Part shown: positions 49,317-60,655 of the stretch, piece after piece | Layout of the letters: each line of letters starts with the position of its first letter | How positions within the stretch are numbered: the first letter of the stretch is position 1 | Assembly: GCF_901709675.1 (NCBI RefSeq) | Contig: NC_051089.1 | Coordinates: forward strand, 3,820,476 to 3,884,475 | DNA from: Syngnathus acus | Taxonomy: Eukaryota > Chordata > Actinopteri > Syngnathiformes > Syngnathidae | Reading direction: 5' to 3' | Length of the DNA: 64,000 nucleotides | Translations under genes and position numbers: made by a program | The notes under the pieces: model-generated | Database searches by the model: none | What the model was told of the DNA's origin: nothing | The model's input: only the letters and a program-made list of their open reading frames with translations

Positions 49317-51193
49317 AAGTGATTGATAGAGAATTTGATTTGTTGATTTCATTGTAACGTGTTGGAGACGAATGTTTATTCCCAATCATTGAAGCGCAAA
49401 AAGCAATAGCCCTGCTCAAGCGGTACAACCTGAAGCTTGTTTGTTAGCTTAGCTCGCTAACGTGCTCTTGTTTTCTTTTGTACGCTTGTAACTATTGTCT
49501 TAAATTCTGTGTGACACCATTAGTGACGTTTTATTATAGTTAGGGTTGTATTTTCAAGAGCTAATTATGCTAAGACATGCATTCAGTTTTGCCTTAGTGA
49601 GTCAAAGTGACGCCTTAAAATCTGTTATTTTTGCGCTACACAAGCACATTAGCCAACAAGCTACAATTTTCAACAAAACTGAAAATCAACACTTCTGTTA
49701 AAATGATCTTCTCTTTATTATTTGTGTGATGTTGGCAATTCACATTGTTGACTTTGTTTAAAAATAGAGCGCAAACTATGACGTAATCTCCATCCTGGGG
49801 CAGTGTGATGTCATAACACATGAGCCAGCATGTGACATGGTGACATTTACACAGTGTGTAATATGCCGTGTTATTTAAATCGAGCGTAATGTGAAACACT
49901 TCATTAGTTGGGACATTCAAGTCAGCCCTGCTGTCACTGTATTGATAGACTTTAAGTTAAAATGGGGAACATGTGTGTGTTTTATTTTTGGTGTGAGGAA
50001 ATTCTGCAGAATTGTGATATGATCATTCAAATGATCAGAAAAATAAATAAATAAAAGAGACTATTAATTTGGAGATTTTCTAATTGCCATTTTTGGAAAC
50101 CTTTCATACACTTTCTGTTTCCTGTTATCACTGGCTCCAGTCTCTGGGCTAAGACTACTTCCTGAATTTGCCACGTGTAAGAAATGATCATTCGGTCAGT
50201 CCGTGATTTCTGAGTCATATCTCAAAAATAACAACAACCTTTTCTTATTGATTATTACGCTGGCTTGTCCATGTGTCACTTCTTATGAAGCCTTAAGGCC
50301 AACTCCGTATTGGAGAACTAAATAAAAGCCCGACAGGGAAAATACGAGTTGACAGTTAACCAATATGAGCTTTCTAGCATCAACCACTGCATACGTAGTT
50401 TATCTCTAGTGTAACCTTTAAATAACGCACGCCCCCTAGAGAGCATCAATGTTTAATTTGTGTAAGCAATGTGTTGAGAGAAAAAATGCTATGAATTATT
50501 TGCCTTCATTCACGAGTACGTATACGTTAACTAGGGTGACATATGTTATCATTGGAACATTAAATAATAGTTTCAAACATGTAAATATTATATTAATATG
50601 TAGTATAAATGACATACAGAAAATAATGTATAATATAAATATCATACGTGTGTGTGTAACATGTAAATGTAGCTAAAGTATACACACTGTAAATATGTTT
50701 TTAGAATGCTTTTATTATAATAACTTTTTTATAACAAGGTACAAGTGCACATACTGTAAATATGTTTTTTGGAACTCTTAATTATAAAAAAAAACATAAG
50801 GTACAATATTGTAAATATGTTTTTAGAACTTAAAAATTATCATAACAATTTTTTTGTATAAAAAGGTACAAGTGTACATTCTGCAATTGTGTGGACAATC
50901 CCTGCCTTCTGTTGACATGTGGGCAACTTTCATGCTGTAATTCCTCAATTTAGAAGTTCTATTTCCAATTTGTGAGTTTTTATTTATTTTTTTCAATTTG
51001 GGAAACAGTCTGCAATGTACAAAGCCGCGATGTAGCGAGGGATTACCGTATTCTCAAAATAATTACAACGAAAATAGGAACTTCTCACTGTGGTGAAGGA
51101 AAGGAGTTCAGCATCCCAATCAAAAGGTACATAGAATAGAATTCTCATTGATGCAAAAACTCATGAAGTCTGCTCAAACAGAAGGTGAAAACT
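49317..51193. other. Intergenic DNA between convergent synaptotagmin-like and zinc-finger genes
   Basis: The left part is the probable 3' UTR of the synaptotagmin-like gene; AATAAA occurs within AAATAAATAAATAAAAG near 50039 and again near 50321. The right part holds the minus-strand AATAAA at about 50979-50988 for the zinc-finger gene. A three-copy tandem repeat lies at 50687-50890. No exon was recognised. Confidence 0.45.
50687..50890. repeat. Three-copy tandem repeat of about 65-70 bp
   Basis: CTGTAAATATGTTTTT (or TTGTAAATATGTTTTT) followed by AGAA or GGAAC, an AT-rich stretch and AAGGTACAA recurs three times, starting near 50687, 50754 and 50810. Copies differ by small indels. Confidence 0.75.
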
Positions 51194-53201
51194 TCACGGA
51201 TCATCGCTCGTCTCCCCAACACATGGAATTCTCAATAGGTTCTCACCAGTGTGGGTTCTTGTATGACGTGTTAGAGTTCCCTTTCGAGAGAATACTTGGC
51301 CACAAACTGAGCATGAAAAAGGTTTCTCACCAGTGTGGAGTCTTGTATGACGTGTTAGATTTCTCTTCAGAGAGAATTTCTGGCCACAAACTGAGCATAA
51401 AAAAGGTTTCTCCCCAGTGTGGAGTCTTGTATGACATATTAGAGGTTTCTTCTCAGAGAATTTTTGGCCACAAACTGAGCATGAAAAAGCTTTCTCACCA
51501 GTGTGGGTTCTTGTATGATGTGTTAGACTTTCCTTCTGAGAGAATATTTGGCCACAAACTGAGCATGAAAAAGGTTTCTTACCAGTGTGGGTTCTTGTAT
51601 GTCGTGTTAGACTTTCCTTCCGAGAGAATGTTTGGCCACAAACTGAGCATGAAAAAGGTTTCTCCCCAGTATGGAGTTTTGTATGACGTTTTACAGATTG
51701 CTTCTTAGAGAATTTTTGGCCACAAACTGAGCAGGAAAAAGGTTTCTCACCAGTGTGGATTCTTTTATGCTGTATTAGAACTTTCTTTTCTGAGAATTTT
51801 TGGCCACAAACTGAGCATGAAAAAGGTTTCTCCCCAGTGTGGATTTTTGCATGAAGTTTTAAAGATCTCTTCTTAGAAAATACTTGGCCACAGACTGAGC
51901 AGGAAAAAGGTTTCTCCCCAGTGTGGATTCTTTCATGATGTATTAAAACTTTCTTCTCAGAGAATTTTTGGCCACAAACTGAGCATGAAAAAGGTTTCTC
52001 ACCAGTGTGGATGCTTGTGTGCATTTCTAAGCTTGCCTTTGCTGAAAATCTTTCGCCACAAACTGAGCATGAAAAAGGTTTCTCACCAGTGTGGATTCTT
52101 GCATGAACTGTTAGAATTCTGTTCGCTGAAAATCTTTGGCCACAAACTGCGCATGAAAAAGGTTTCTCCTTAGTGTGCCTTCTTGTGTGTATTCTTAAAT
52201 GTACCTTCTGAGAGAATTTCTGGCCACAGAGTGAGCATGAAAAAGGTTTCTCGTCAGTGTGGATCATTGTGTGCCTTTTTAAATGAGGCCTCTGTTCGAA
52301 TTTTTTGCCACAGAGTGAGCATGAAAAAAGTTTCTCGCCAGTGTGCATTGTTGTGTGCCTTTTTAAACGTTCTCTCCGAGAGAATTTTTGGCCACAATAT
52401 GAGCATGAAAAACGTTTCTCGCCAGTGTGGATTTTTCGGTGCCTTTTTAAATGGCAACTCCAGTGGAATTTTTGGCCACAATCTGAGCAGGAAAACCTTT
52501 TCTCTGCGTGCGATTTCATGTGTCGATTCAAAGCAGTCTTACTAGCATAACATTTCCCACACTGAGAACATTGCGAGCGTTTGTTTTTAGACGCATCATC
52601 ATCACCAGAAGGAGCATGTGATGACATGTCATCACTATCTGATGGTGGAGCTGCTTGTGCTCCTCCACAGTGGTCTTCGTCACCTTCTCTGGTCATTTGT
52701 TCACTTGAGCTGCAGCTTGAAGGCTCCGCCCCTTTGCTTACCTCATATTGACCCTCATATTCTCCCTCCTCTTTAATACTAGGCCGCTCCGGCTCTTCCT
52801 CCTTGTTTATGGTGCAAAGAAACGTCTGGTCCATTTGTTCATTCAAGGGGTGGAGCTCTTTGACCACATCTTCCTCTTTAAGGCGACTGCGCTCTGGCTC
52901 CTGCTGCTTACAACCAATTACTTCACTGATGTCTGCAGAACAAGGCAAACACAAACGTTACAGAGGAAGAGAAACTGGCAAAACCTATACAAGGACTTCT
53001 TCAATCTGCCTATCACACATGATTTAGATAGAATTCGACTAAAACACTGGGAGAGGATTCATAATAGAGAATAGTTTTTTCTTAAGTAAAGTACTAACCA
53101 GCTCTGCGTAACAGAACATAAGGCTGCAGCCAAAGATCTTCCAGTCGTCGACGACTACTGTCCTTTTCCTCCACGTGCTTTGCTGTGATCCTTGCAAACA
53201 T
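51194..53201 (-). CDS. C2H2 zinc-finger protein, 16 fingers, fish-type N-terminus
   Basis: Two coding exons on the minus strand: 53201-53099 and 52932-51194, joined to 1842 bp, 613 residues. Exon 1 (MFARITAKHVEEKD ... LQPYVLLRRAD) matches the N-terminal motif that many fish zinc-finger genes use in place of KRAB. An acidic linker (EDHCGGAQAAPPSDSDD) leads to 16 tandem C2H2 fingers from about residue 170 to the end, mostly FSCSVCGQKFS with HTGEKP linkers. Fingers 8 and 10 are almost identical, a sign of recent copying or gene conversion. A non-coding exon is indicated by the acceptor TTGCAG just before the ATG and by the donor AAAGAGGTAAGT at 53532. DNA-binding transcription factor, probably nuclear; target unknown. 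Confidence 0.92.
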
Positions 53202-53848
53202 TTTCACACTGCAATCACAACACTTGTTCAGCAATGTTTCGCTAACAAACTTTGGACAGCGGCGAGCGAGCTATTTGTTGAGGTAATTGAATATTGGTTA
53301 TCTCATATTTATGCAGCAATATTGTGCTAGATTGGCAAGAAAATAATAGAATAGAATAGATAGAATAGACAGTTGTAATTCAATAATTAATGCCAATAAT
53401 TAAGCTAAATATCACAAAGTTAGCACTTTGGTAGCTTCCATGCTAATGAAAGCGGCCCGTACTTCTGTACTGCAACTAACCAGTACTACAAATAACGGTG
53501 CTAACATGATAATTTATAGTCGTAACTTACCTCTTTAGTCGTTGATTCACCACATAAATCGCGTGTTTATCTGATGCAGTCAAATAGAAGGAGATAAGTT
53601 TCTGTTTGAGTGCAAGCGCTGTTCGATAGTCTTTGCTGTACTTCCTGGCACGTAATGATGATGTCATTTGAGGGAGGCCACTACCGACCAATAAACAAAG
53701 GCCGTAAATGTGACGTAGGACATTCGAGCGCATACTAGTGACGTACATGGTAGCCATCTTGAAAATAGTCGTCGCGGTGTATCTCGACGGACATTTAATT
53801 CCATCGGACCGAATTTTTATGACTTAGGTTAAAAGCTCGCATCTGATC
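53202..53848. promoter_or_regulatory. Shared 5' region of two divergent zinc-finger genes
   Basis: The start codons of the two genes are 648 bp apart. The minus-strand gene has a 5' UTR intron between about 53531 and 53212, which leaves roughly 200-300 bp for promoters of both. A TAGAATAGAATAGATAGAATA tract lies near 53345. No TATA box stands out. Confidence 0.5.
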
Positions 53849-56800
53849 ATGTCAACGGAAGATTTTCAAACAAAGTACGCCCGTTTCATGGACGGCTTGG
53901 TTAAAAGTACGGTCACAGAAACAACCAAACTTTTTGAAACGGTGGTTGATGAATTAAAAGCAGAATTGTCGAAGGTGAAGTCGGAAAACGAGGCCCTGAA
54001 AACAACATGCAGACAAATGGCTAATGCGAAAACCTTTGCCATTAAAGAGCCCGGGCAAAATGGCTGTTCGAATATCCAGGATGCAGCTGTGCAATGTGGT
54101 ACGTGAGTTTCGATGCTTTTGTTCCTCTCCAAATTCTTCCGAAATTTTCTTTTTTAGACCTCGTTGTTACGCGTGAACACGCAATTCTAAGGCGATCGTA
54201 GCCTTATTATTACGTAGTATTGTTTGTGTTCTCGTTCGTTTCCCAGTAATGTTCATTACACTCCTCACTCGGTATTACATGATTATAATGGTACATTACA
54301 ACGTATTACATGTGTATTACATGTACTGCTGAACCTGCTAGTGGGCCTCCACGTTGCTACGGCGTGGTAAGGGGGTGCTATAGCCCCGTCACAAATGTTT
54401 AAAATCCCAATGTTAAAAAATGAAGCGAAAAAAAGACAGACTTGAGTTAGAATCAATCAATGACTTTGTCCAAATGTTTGCAGATATTCTTCCTTACCAT
54501 CTTTTGATGGTAGATCAACCAGTGGTGCAAAGTGGAGAGGAACAAGTCAAACAATGTAAAGAAGAGCAAATGCTGTACATTGTCCTAAACAACCATCATG
54601 GTGTTGCTGAAAAAGAAGAAAATCCAGACATGACAGTTTCTATTCCAAACCATGAGGTATGCATGTGAAATGGTAGCAAAAAAAATCAATTGGATCGATA
54701 CCCGAGATTTTGGTATGCTAGATAGCAAGTACTTTCTTTGTTCGAGAAAGTAATTTTAAATTGCCCTGTGTGCTAACACAAGATCACAATGTTGGCTGTG
54801 TCAGCAGCACTCGGGTCCAACAGAACCAATCATGGTACCCAAACACTTGGTGTCAGATGAGGTTTGACAGATTATCGTGACTATCTTTTGTTTATATCCT
54901 TTCTTTTATTTTAAAGGACTCTGAGCCCACTGTTGCCAGCAGAAACATATTGTGCACATTTCCAGGTGAGAAGTTAAATCAGACTGAAAATATTAACAGA
55001 TTATTCTGTGAAAATGGTTAACACACTTTAAATGTTATGTCACTTTTCTTAGATCCACCACCAACCACCGCTTGTGGGAATGAAATCAGAGACCCTGAGA
55101 TTGGCCAACAATGTTTGACCAAAGAGCTCAGAAAAAGACAAGGCACTCAAGTGACTAGTTTGGACGTGGGTCACAATTTACCCGAGGCACCCAATCAATC
55201 AATACAGCCTGTAAATTATGTCATCTCTCTCGCTGCAATTAACAACGACATGGAAGCTGGTCAAATCTCAGCTCAATCGTCGGAGGCATCAGAGGTTCGA
55301 ACTGAGCTGCCATCATTGGGAGACGTACTGAATGTCGAGCCAACACTTTGGAACAAACAGCTAGGAGAAAAAGAAAAATATATCTTGACGAAAGTTAAGA
55401 CCGAGTGGGAAACAGGAGACCAAAACGATACCGAAAGAAACATAACGACGCCTCAGATTGTGAATTCGTTTGCGCAAGCACCGTCGCCTGCGCTCACTAT
55501 GTGTAGCGGCTCCGCAACGGTACAGGATGCAATGCTTCTCCTTGACGCAATGGGTCACTCCAAGAATCGTAGCGCCCCGCAGGAAGTGCCGACACCCCGA
55601 GACTGCTGTCTTGGTTCTACTTTGGCATCTGTGGTGTCGTCTCTGTTAGCTCCTCAACTACTGCTTTTGCCCTCGCCGCCGACCGTCACGTCCGACAAAA
55701 CAGTCGGCTCAACGCAACAAAGGTCAAACCCAACGGTGTTTAAAAAAGTCAAAGTAATCATTCGCAGAGCTCCCGATGTTGTGGCCAGCCCGCTGCAATT
55801 ACCGGAGACACTCAACCAGGATGCAATTGGACCAGCCGTCGCTATGACATCATCAGAGGAACCAAACGCAGTCGCTCAAGTGACCTCAGATCAAAGTCAA
55901 TCCTCGTTTCAGCAAGCCGAACCTTCATCGCAGCAGACAAACATTTGTGATAGTTTCCAAATAAGTCCAGGCGAGCAAGCAGCGACTGAGAGCGTAGCGA
56001 TAACGGGCTCGTTGTCACCCCCGCGACCGGAATCAGAGCAGATGAACATCAGTGAAGAAAAAACTCCCGGAGAACAAGCCGAGTCATTGTCAAGTCCGAC
56101 TCTACCGACATCGCCATCTCCGCAAATGGAACCTTCATCAGAGCCAGCGAGCTTTTGCCAAAATTTAACTCCCGAGGAACAAGCGGCAGCATCGTCGAGC
56201 GAGAGTGCGCCCATAAAGTCTCGTCCTCTCGTCCCACTCATCAAACTCAAAAGGCTGCCACCTCTGTCCGCTGGCTCCGTTTTGCTTCCACAATCGTTAA
56301 GTGATGATAGCGAATCCGGAGACATACCAGCAGGTGATAGCGCCTCGGCTCTCCTCGATGACCAGGCATTAAAAACGACAACCCGTCCATCGCAAGTCTC
56401 AACCAGCTCCTGTCCAGATTTAAACGGCTCTTCTACCATTCCCGAGGAGTTATGTGGACCTCACTTGCCATTGACCCAAATCCAGTTGCTTGCGCAGCTG
56501 TGTTTGGCGCCTGTAATTCAAGATGCCGAAAAGGTAATAAGAAAAAAAATTCCATTCTTTTGTCTTCAAATATCTTCATAATAGAAAATGTGAATAAATT
56601 ATTGTTCTTGTATTTTGTAGGCATCACCAAACAAGTCTGCGCATCCCCAAAATTTGTCCGATGCCCTTGGCAAAGAATCCATCATTGTCCATCCTCGCAT
56701 CACCTGCAATACAAACTCTCGGACTAAAAGAACAAACACCGAACCAGAACCGCAGACAGGCAAGCCACCTATCCCCGAAATCGCCAAGAAAGCCAAATTG

Positions 56801-58180
56801 GAAAGCGTTCATGATCCTACCCCGAAGCCTGTTCCAGTTCCCGCAAAGAGAGCCGTGTCCTTGAGTCCCACGGGGCCACCTAAAGAAAATGCCTTTTCCC
56901 CACCAAGTCTCAGGAATCAACAGAAGAGTGCGACCATCACTCAAAGTAAGACTGTTTCTGTCAGAACCCGAAACCCGGTCGTGCGTTTGTGTCGGTTATC
57001 CCTAAAAGGCGCTTTGTTTGTCATCCCGTCGCCGCACACAGCCGCTAATATGCGTGTAAGGTCACGTAAAGATCCCACCACTAAGAATTCCAAGAATTGT
57101 CTCTCCCGTACGAAAATTGCTCGTGAGAAAAATATAAATCTGCCTCGACACCAGTCTGCCGATACAATAAAAAAAGAAAAGACAAAAATCACGAGCGAGC
57201 AAAAATTCCAATTACTTCCCACCGGTATGAAAAATGCTCCAAGTGAAGCTCTCTGGATTTACAAGGCTCCCGAAGAGCAAATCTCCAAACAAGAATCAAA
57301 TTCATTAGGAGCGAAAAGCGGTTCCTCGAGTGTCCAGTCGCCCAAATTGGCTAACGGCAGTCTGGTTCAGACGAGAGAAAAATCGGGATCCAATCAAAAG
57401 TCTACCGTTGAAGAAAATACAAAAGTGCAGGACACAAAGAAATCAGTCCAAATGATTAAAACCGAATCCAATATAAGTAAGCCGATCGTTCACCAGCCTG
57501 CGGGAAACAAATGGCCGTCTTCGATTGCGCGAGTAGGAGAAACCCCCCAGCAGCTTCGATTTGTCATCTCGGAGAAGAACCTGCTTAAGAACCAGTGCAG
57601 GTATTGCGGCCGCATCCTTTGCGACAGTACGTCCCTCAATAGTCACATCAGACTGCATACGGGCCACAGGCCATTCTGTTGCAAAATTTGCCCAAAGAAC
57701 TTTCCCAACGGCAGAGGCCTGAAACGACACATCCTCGTGCATCGCAAGGGGAGGAAGAACGTTTGCAAGCAGTGCGGGAAAGACTTCGTCTACAAATTTG
57801 ACCTCACCAAACACATCCAGATGGTGCACGGCAAAATGAAGCCCTTCATTTGCCAGCTGTGTGGCAAAGCCTTCTTCACAAAACGAGACGTGGAGACCCA
57901 CATACGAGGCCACACGGGGGAGAAACCCTATCACTGCTACTTGTGCGAGAAAAGGTTTTTGAGGAGCACCGAACTCAGCGCGCATCTGAGGTGGCATCGC
58001 GGCGAGAAAAGACATTGGTGCCCCTATTGCGGCAAAGGATTCTTCGACCAGACCAACCTGAAGAGACATAAGTATATCCATACAGGAGAGAAACCACACT
58101 CCTGCCCACATTGCCCGAAACAATTTACACAGTCTGGACACCTGAAAAAGCATGTTAAAAATGTACATAAAGTACAATGA
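53849..58180 (+). CDS. Large C2H2 zinc-finger protein, 7 C-terminal fingers
   Basis: Five coding exons: 53849-54098, 54484-54656, 54917-54965, 55053-56533 and 56621-58180. They join to 3513 bp, 1170 residues. Residues 1-65 (MSTEDFQTKYARFMDGLVKS ... ELKAELSKVKSENEALK) form a helical, coiled-coil-like segment of a kind common at the start of fish zinc-finger proteins. Residues about 85-980 are Ser/Pro/Gln-rich and predicted disordered, with basic patches. Seven C2H2 fingers follow (first CRYCGRILCDSTSLNSHIRLH, last CPHCPKQFTQSGHLKKH), ending in KNVHKVQ. The finger sequences are individually distinct, unlike the minus-strand neighbour, so this looks like an older, constrained gene. Likely nuclear regulator; orthologue not recognised. 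Confidence 0.9.
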
Positions 58181-58267
58181 GAGCAAGCCTGCTAGTTTTG
58201 TCATCTTTCTTTCTTTTTATATGTAGATTCAATTCATAAAATGCCCGTGACAGAGAATGAATAGATT

Positions 58268-58273
58268 AATAAA
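58268..58273 (+). terminator. Polyadenylation signal AATAAA of the 7-finger gene
   Basis: AATAAA lies 88 bp after the stop codon at 58180, a normal distance for cleavage. Confidence 0.6.
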
Positions 58274-58448
58274 AGGATTTCAAGAATACTGTTTGTCTTG
58301 TGTCGTTATTTTCATGTATTTGTTAATGACAAAAGTCATGTGGAATATGAATCAAGCAGCAAAATTCTACCCATTATTATCCATCGTCATAATTTTGATC
58401 ATAAATTTACTTCTCTTTTCAAAATACCAACAATATTACATTCATACC

Positions 58449-58720
58449 AGCTCAGTGGCCTAGTGGTAGAGTGTCCGCCCTGAGACTGGAAGGTTGTGGG
58501 TTCAAACCCCGGCCGGGTCATACCAAAGACTATAAAAATGGGACCCATTGCCTCCCTGCTTGGCACTCAGCTGCTGCTCACTGCTCCCCTCTCCCCCAGG
58601 GGATGGATTAAAATCACACGGGGATGGGTTAAATGCAGAGGACAAATTTCACCACACCCAGGTGTGTGTGTGTGACGATCATTGGGACTTTAATCTTAAT
58701 CTTTAATCTTTTAATCTTCA
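58449..58720 (+). mobile_element. tRNA-derived SINE
   Basis: The head contains GTGGCCTAGTGGTAGAGTG (A box) and GGTTCAAACCCC (B box). The body has GGGATGGGTTAAATGCAGAG and GACAAATTTCACC, shared by a widespread fish SINE group, and the tail is built of TTTAATCTTAATC units. An inverted sequence cannot fold to a canonical cloverleaf, so it is not a tRNA gene. It is near full length. Confidence 0.88.
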
Positions 58721-58869
58721 TACATAGTACATTCGCAAAACCACCTGCCTTTATTTAGGACCATAAACACATGTTTACCATTTGCTACAATGAATCTGTT
58801 TCTTTTATTTTAATCTTTTATTTACACCAGCGTTTGTGTCTCGTCATAGAGAATATTTTATCATATGCG

Positions 58870-59990
58870 CTGCAACTGAAAGATTATTCTCCAGTGTGCG
58901 TTCTTGTGTGCATTTATAGGCCTCCACTTGCAGAAAATATTTGACCACTAACTGAGCAGACAAATGGTTTCTCTCCAGTGCGTATTCTTACATTTCCTTT
59001 CTGTTTGAATCTTTTACCGCATAAAATTACGTTTTTTTTCTCTAGTGTGTGTGAGTAAATCATGGTTTAAGAGAATCTTTGATTCCAAACTGAGCAGGAA
59101 AAAGGTTTCTCCCTAATGTGTGCTCCTCCGTGTGTGTCTCCCCGGAAAATCTTTGAACCCAAACTGAGCATGCAAAATGTTTCTCTTCAATGTGTTGACA
59201 TATGTGGATTGTTAAACTGGTCCTTAGACAGAATCTTTTACAACAATTTGAGCAGGTAGAAGGTTTCTCCCCATTGTGTGTTCTGGTGTGTACTTTCAGT
59301 TTCCATTTTGAACTAAATGAGAGCATTTTACACATTTGTTGCCAGTGTGCCATTTTGTATTACCTTTCATGCATCAGATATGATTGCAGAGGTAAGACTG
59401 GGGTTTCTCGGGAAGCCCCACAATGGTCCTCATCATCTTCTCCCGCCATGTGTTGAGTTGAGCTGCATCACACATATAAATGTTTTAAATACAGTCTGCA
59501 CTTTTTTTGTGTGTTGTCAAAAGTGTATTTCAAGTGAATCTTTATCACAAACCGAGCAGGTAATTAATTTCCACCAGTGTGTGTGTTTTTTGTTTTCTGT
59601 TAAATTTGACTTTTTAGTAAATCTTTTAACACAGACCGAGCAGACAAAAGGCTTTTCTCCGGTGTGTGTTCTTGTGTGTGAATTTAAATGTGTCTTCAAA
59701 GAGAATCTTTGACCACAAACTAATCAAGCAAATAGTTTCTTTCCAGTGCGTTCAGTGTAGATTGTTAACCCTGATTTTCCAGAGAATCTTTCAACACAAA
59801 TGGGCATGCAAAAGGTTTTTCCTCTATTGTATGTATTCTTAAAATTCAATTGTAAGCAAATCTTTTACCACAAACAAAGCAGGCAAAAGGTTTCTTGTGT
59901 GTATTTTTAAAATTCCATGTCTAGATAATCTTTTTCCGTGAACTGAGCAAGTGAAAGGTTTATCTGCAGTGTGCATCATTAAGTCTCCAT
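58870..59990 (-). pseudogene. Decayed C2H2 zinc-finger genes, at least two copies
   Basis: On the minus strand finger-like pieces appear with repeated stops and frameshifts. From the 5' side, 59990-59520 contains [20 protein letters not shown] and other broken fingers. At 59465-59380 comes a linker MAGEDDEDHCGASRE that corresponds to EDHCGGAQ in the intact gene at 51194-53201. At 59353-58880 a second finger set follows (VHTRTHNGEKPSTCSNCCKR). A linker between two finger arrays means either two tandem genes or a rearranged one. No frame is intact. Confidence 0.82.
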
Positions 59991-60457
59991 TTTGATACCA
60001 ATTGAAACAAACAAGACATCAACTAATTTGTTAAATATCAGTATTTGAAAACGCCAAACGATCTTTCAATTTAGATAAAAATGTGTTTTATTTTTCATGA
60101 ATTATTGTTAAAGATGAACTTTTATCAAACATACCAGGCATTTTATTCAAATATCACGCTTAGTTTTACTGCACTGTTTATTTGTGTACACCTTGAACAG
60201 CTTGAGGTCTTTTATTTTCATAACAAGAGGTGCTAATAAATATTTCAAAGTGTGAGTTTTGATGGGTCTGTTCGAGGTATTTAATACAATATAAAGTGTA
60301 AAGGGCACATATAATTAAATCCTTTACAAATAATAAATATAGATTGAACTTTAAATGCATATATCAACTACTAAAATAATCCGGTTTAAGCAATCTGTTT
60401 TAAAATACAAACGAGGCCCTCAATCACGAACTTTTGGCAATTCCTGGGTTCTAAAAT

Positions 60458-60655
60458 ACAGTACTCTGTGTCAGCAGGTGGCACTGTAGGACAATCTCAT
60501 CCTGCACTCACAGGCTTCTGTATATGTTATGTAGATATATTATGTACATATTCAAGGAGATCCAATACCAAAATGTGCATGTGCGAAGATGATAATCCAT
60601 AAGAAAATCTTCACACTAAAGAAACGTGTGCACTAATAAAAACACTCAACAGCAA
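60458..60655 (+). repeat. Second copy of the segment at 44782-44945
   Basis: ACAGTACT, AGCAGGTGGCACTGTAGGAC, ATCTCA and, 170 bp on, GTGCACTAATAAAA with GCAATTT, all in the same order as the other copy. TCAGCAGGTGGCACT at 60471-60485 is again CTCF-like. Confidence 0.6.

Noticed and set aside
51194-52500. Regular 84-bp repeats resembling a CRISPR array
   Set aside because: The repeats encode C2H2 fingers in frame and the genome is eukaryotic.
51148-52545. Plus-strand frames with repeated KKVSHQCG units
   Set aside because: Antisense shadow of the zinc-finger array; the periodicity is that of the 84-bp finger repeat.
57443-58204. Long 253-codon minus-strand frame
   Set aside because: It is antisense to the well-supported fingers of the 7-finger gene.
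58449-58530. Possible tRNA gene
   Set aside because: A and B boxes are present but the acceptor stem does not pair and a SINE body follows.
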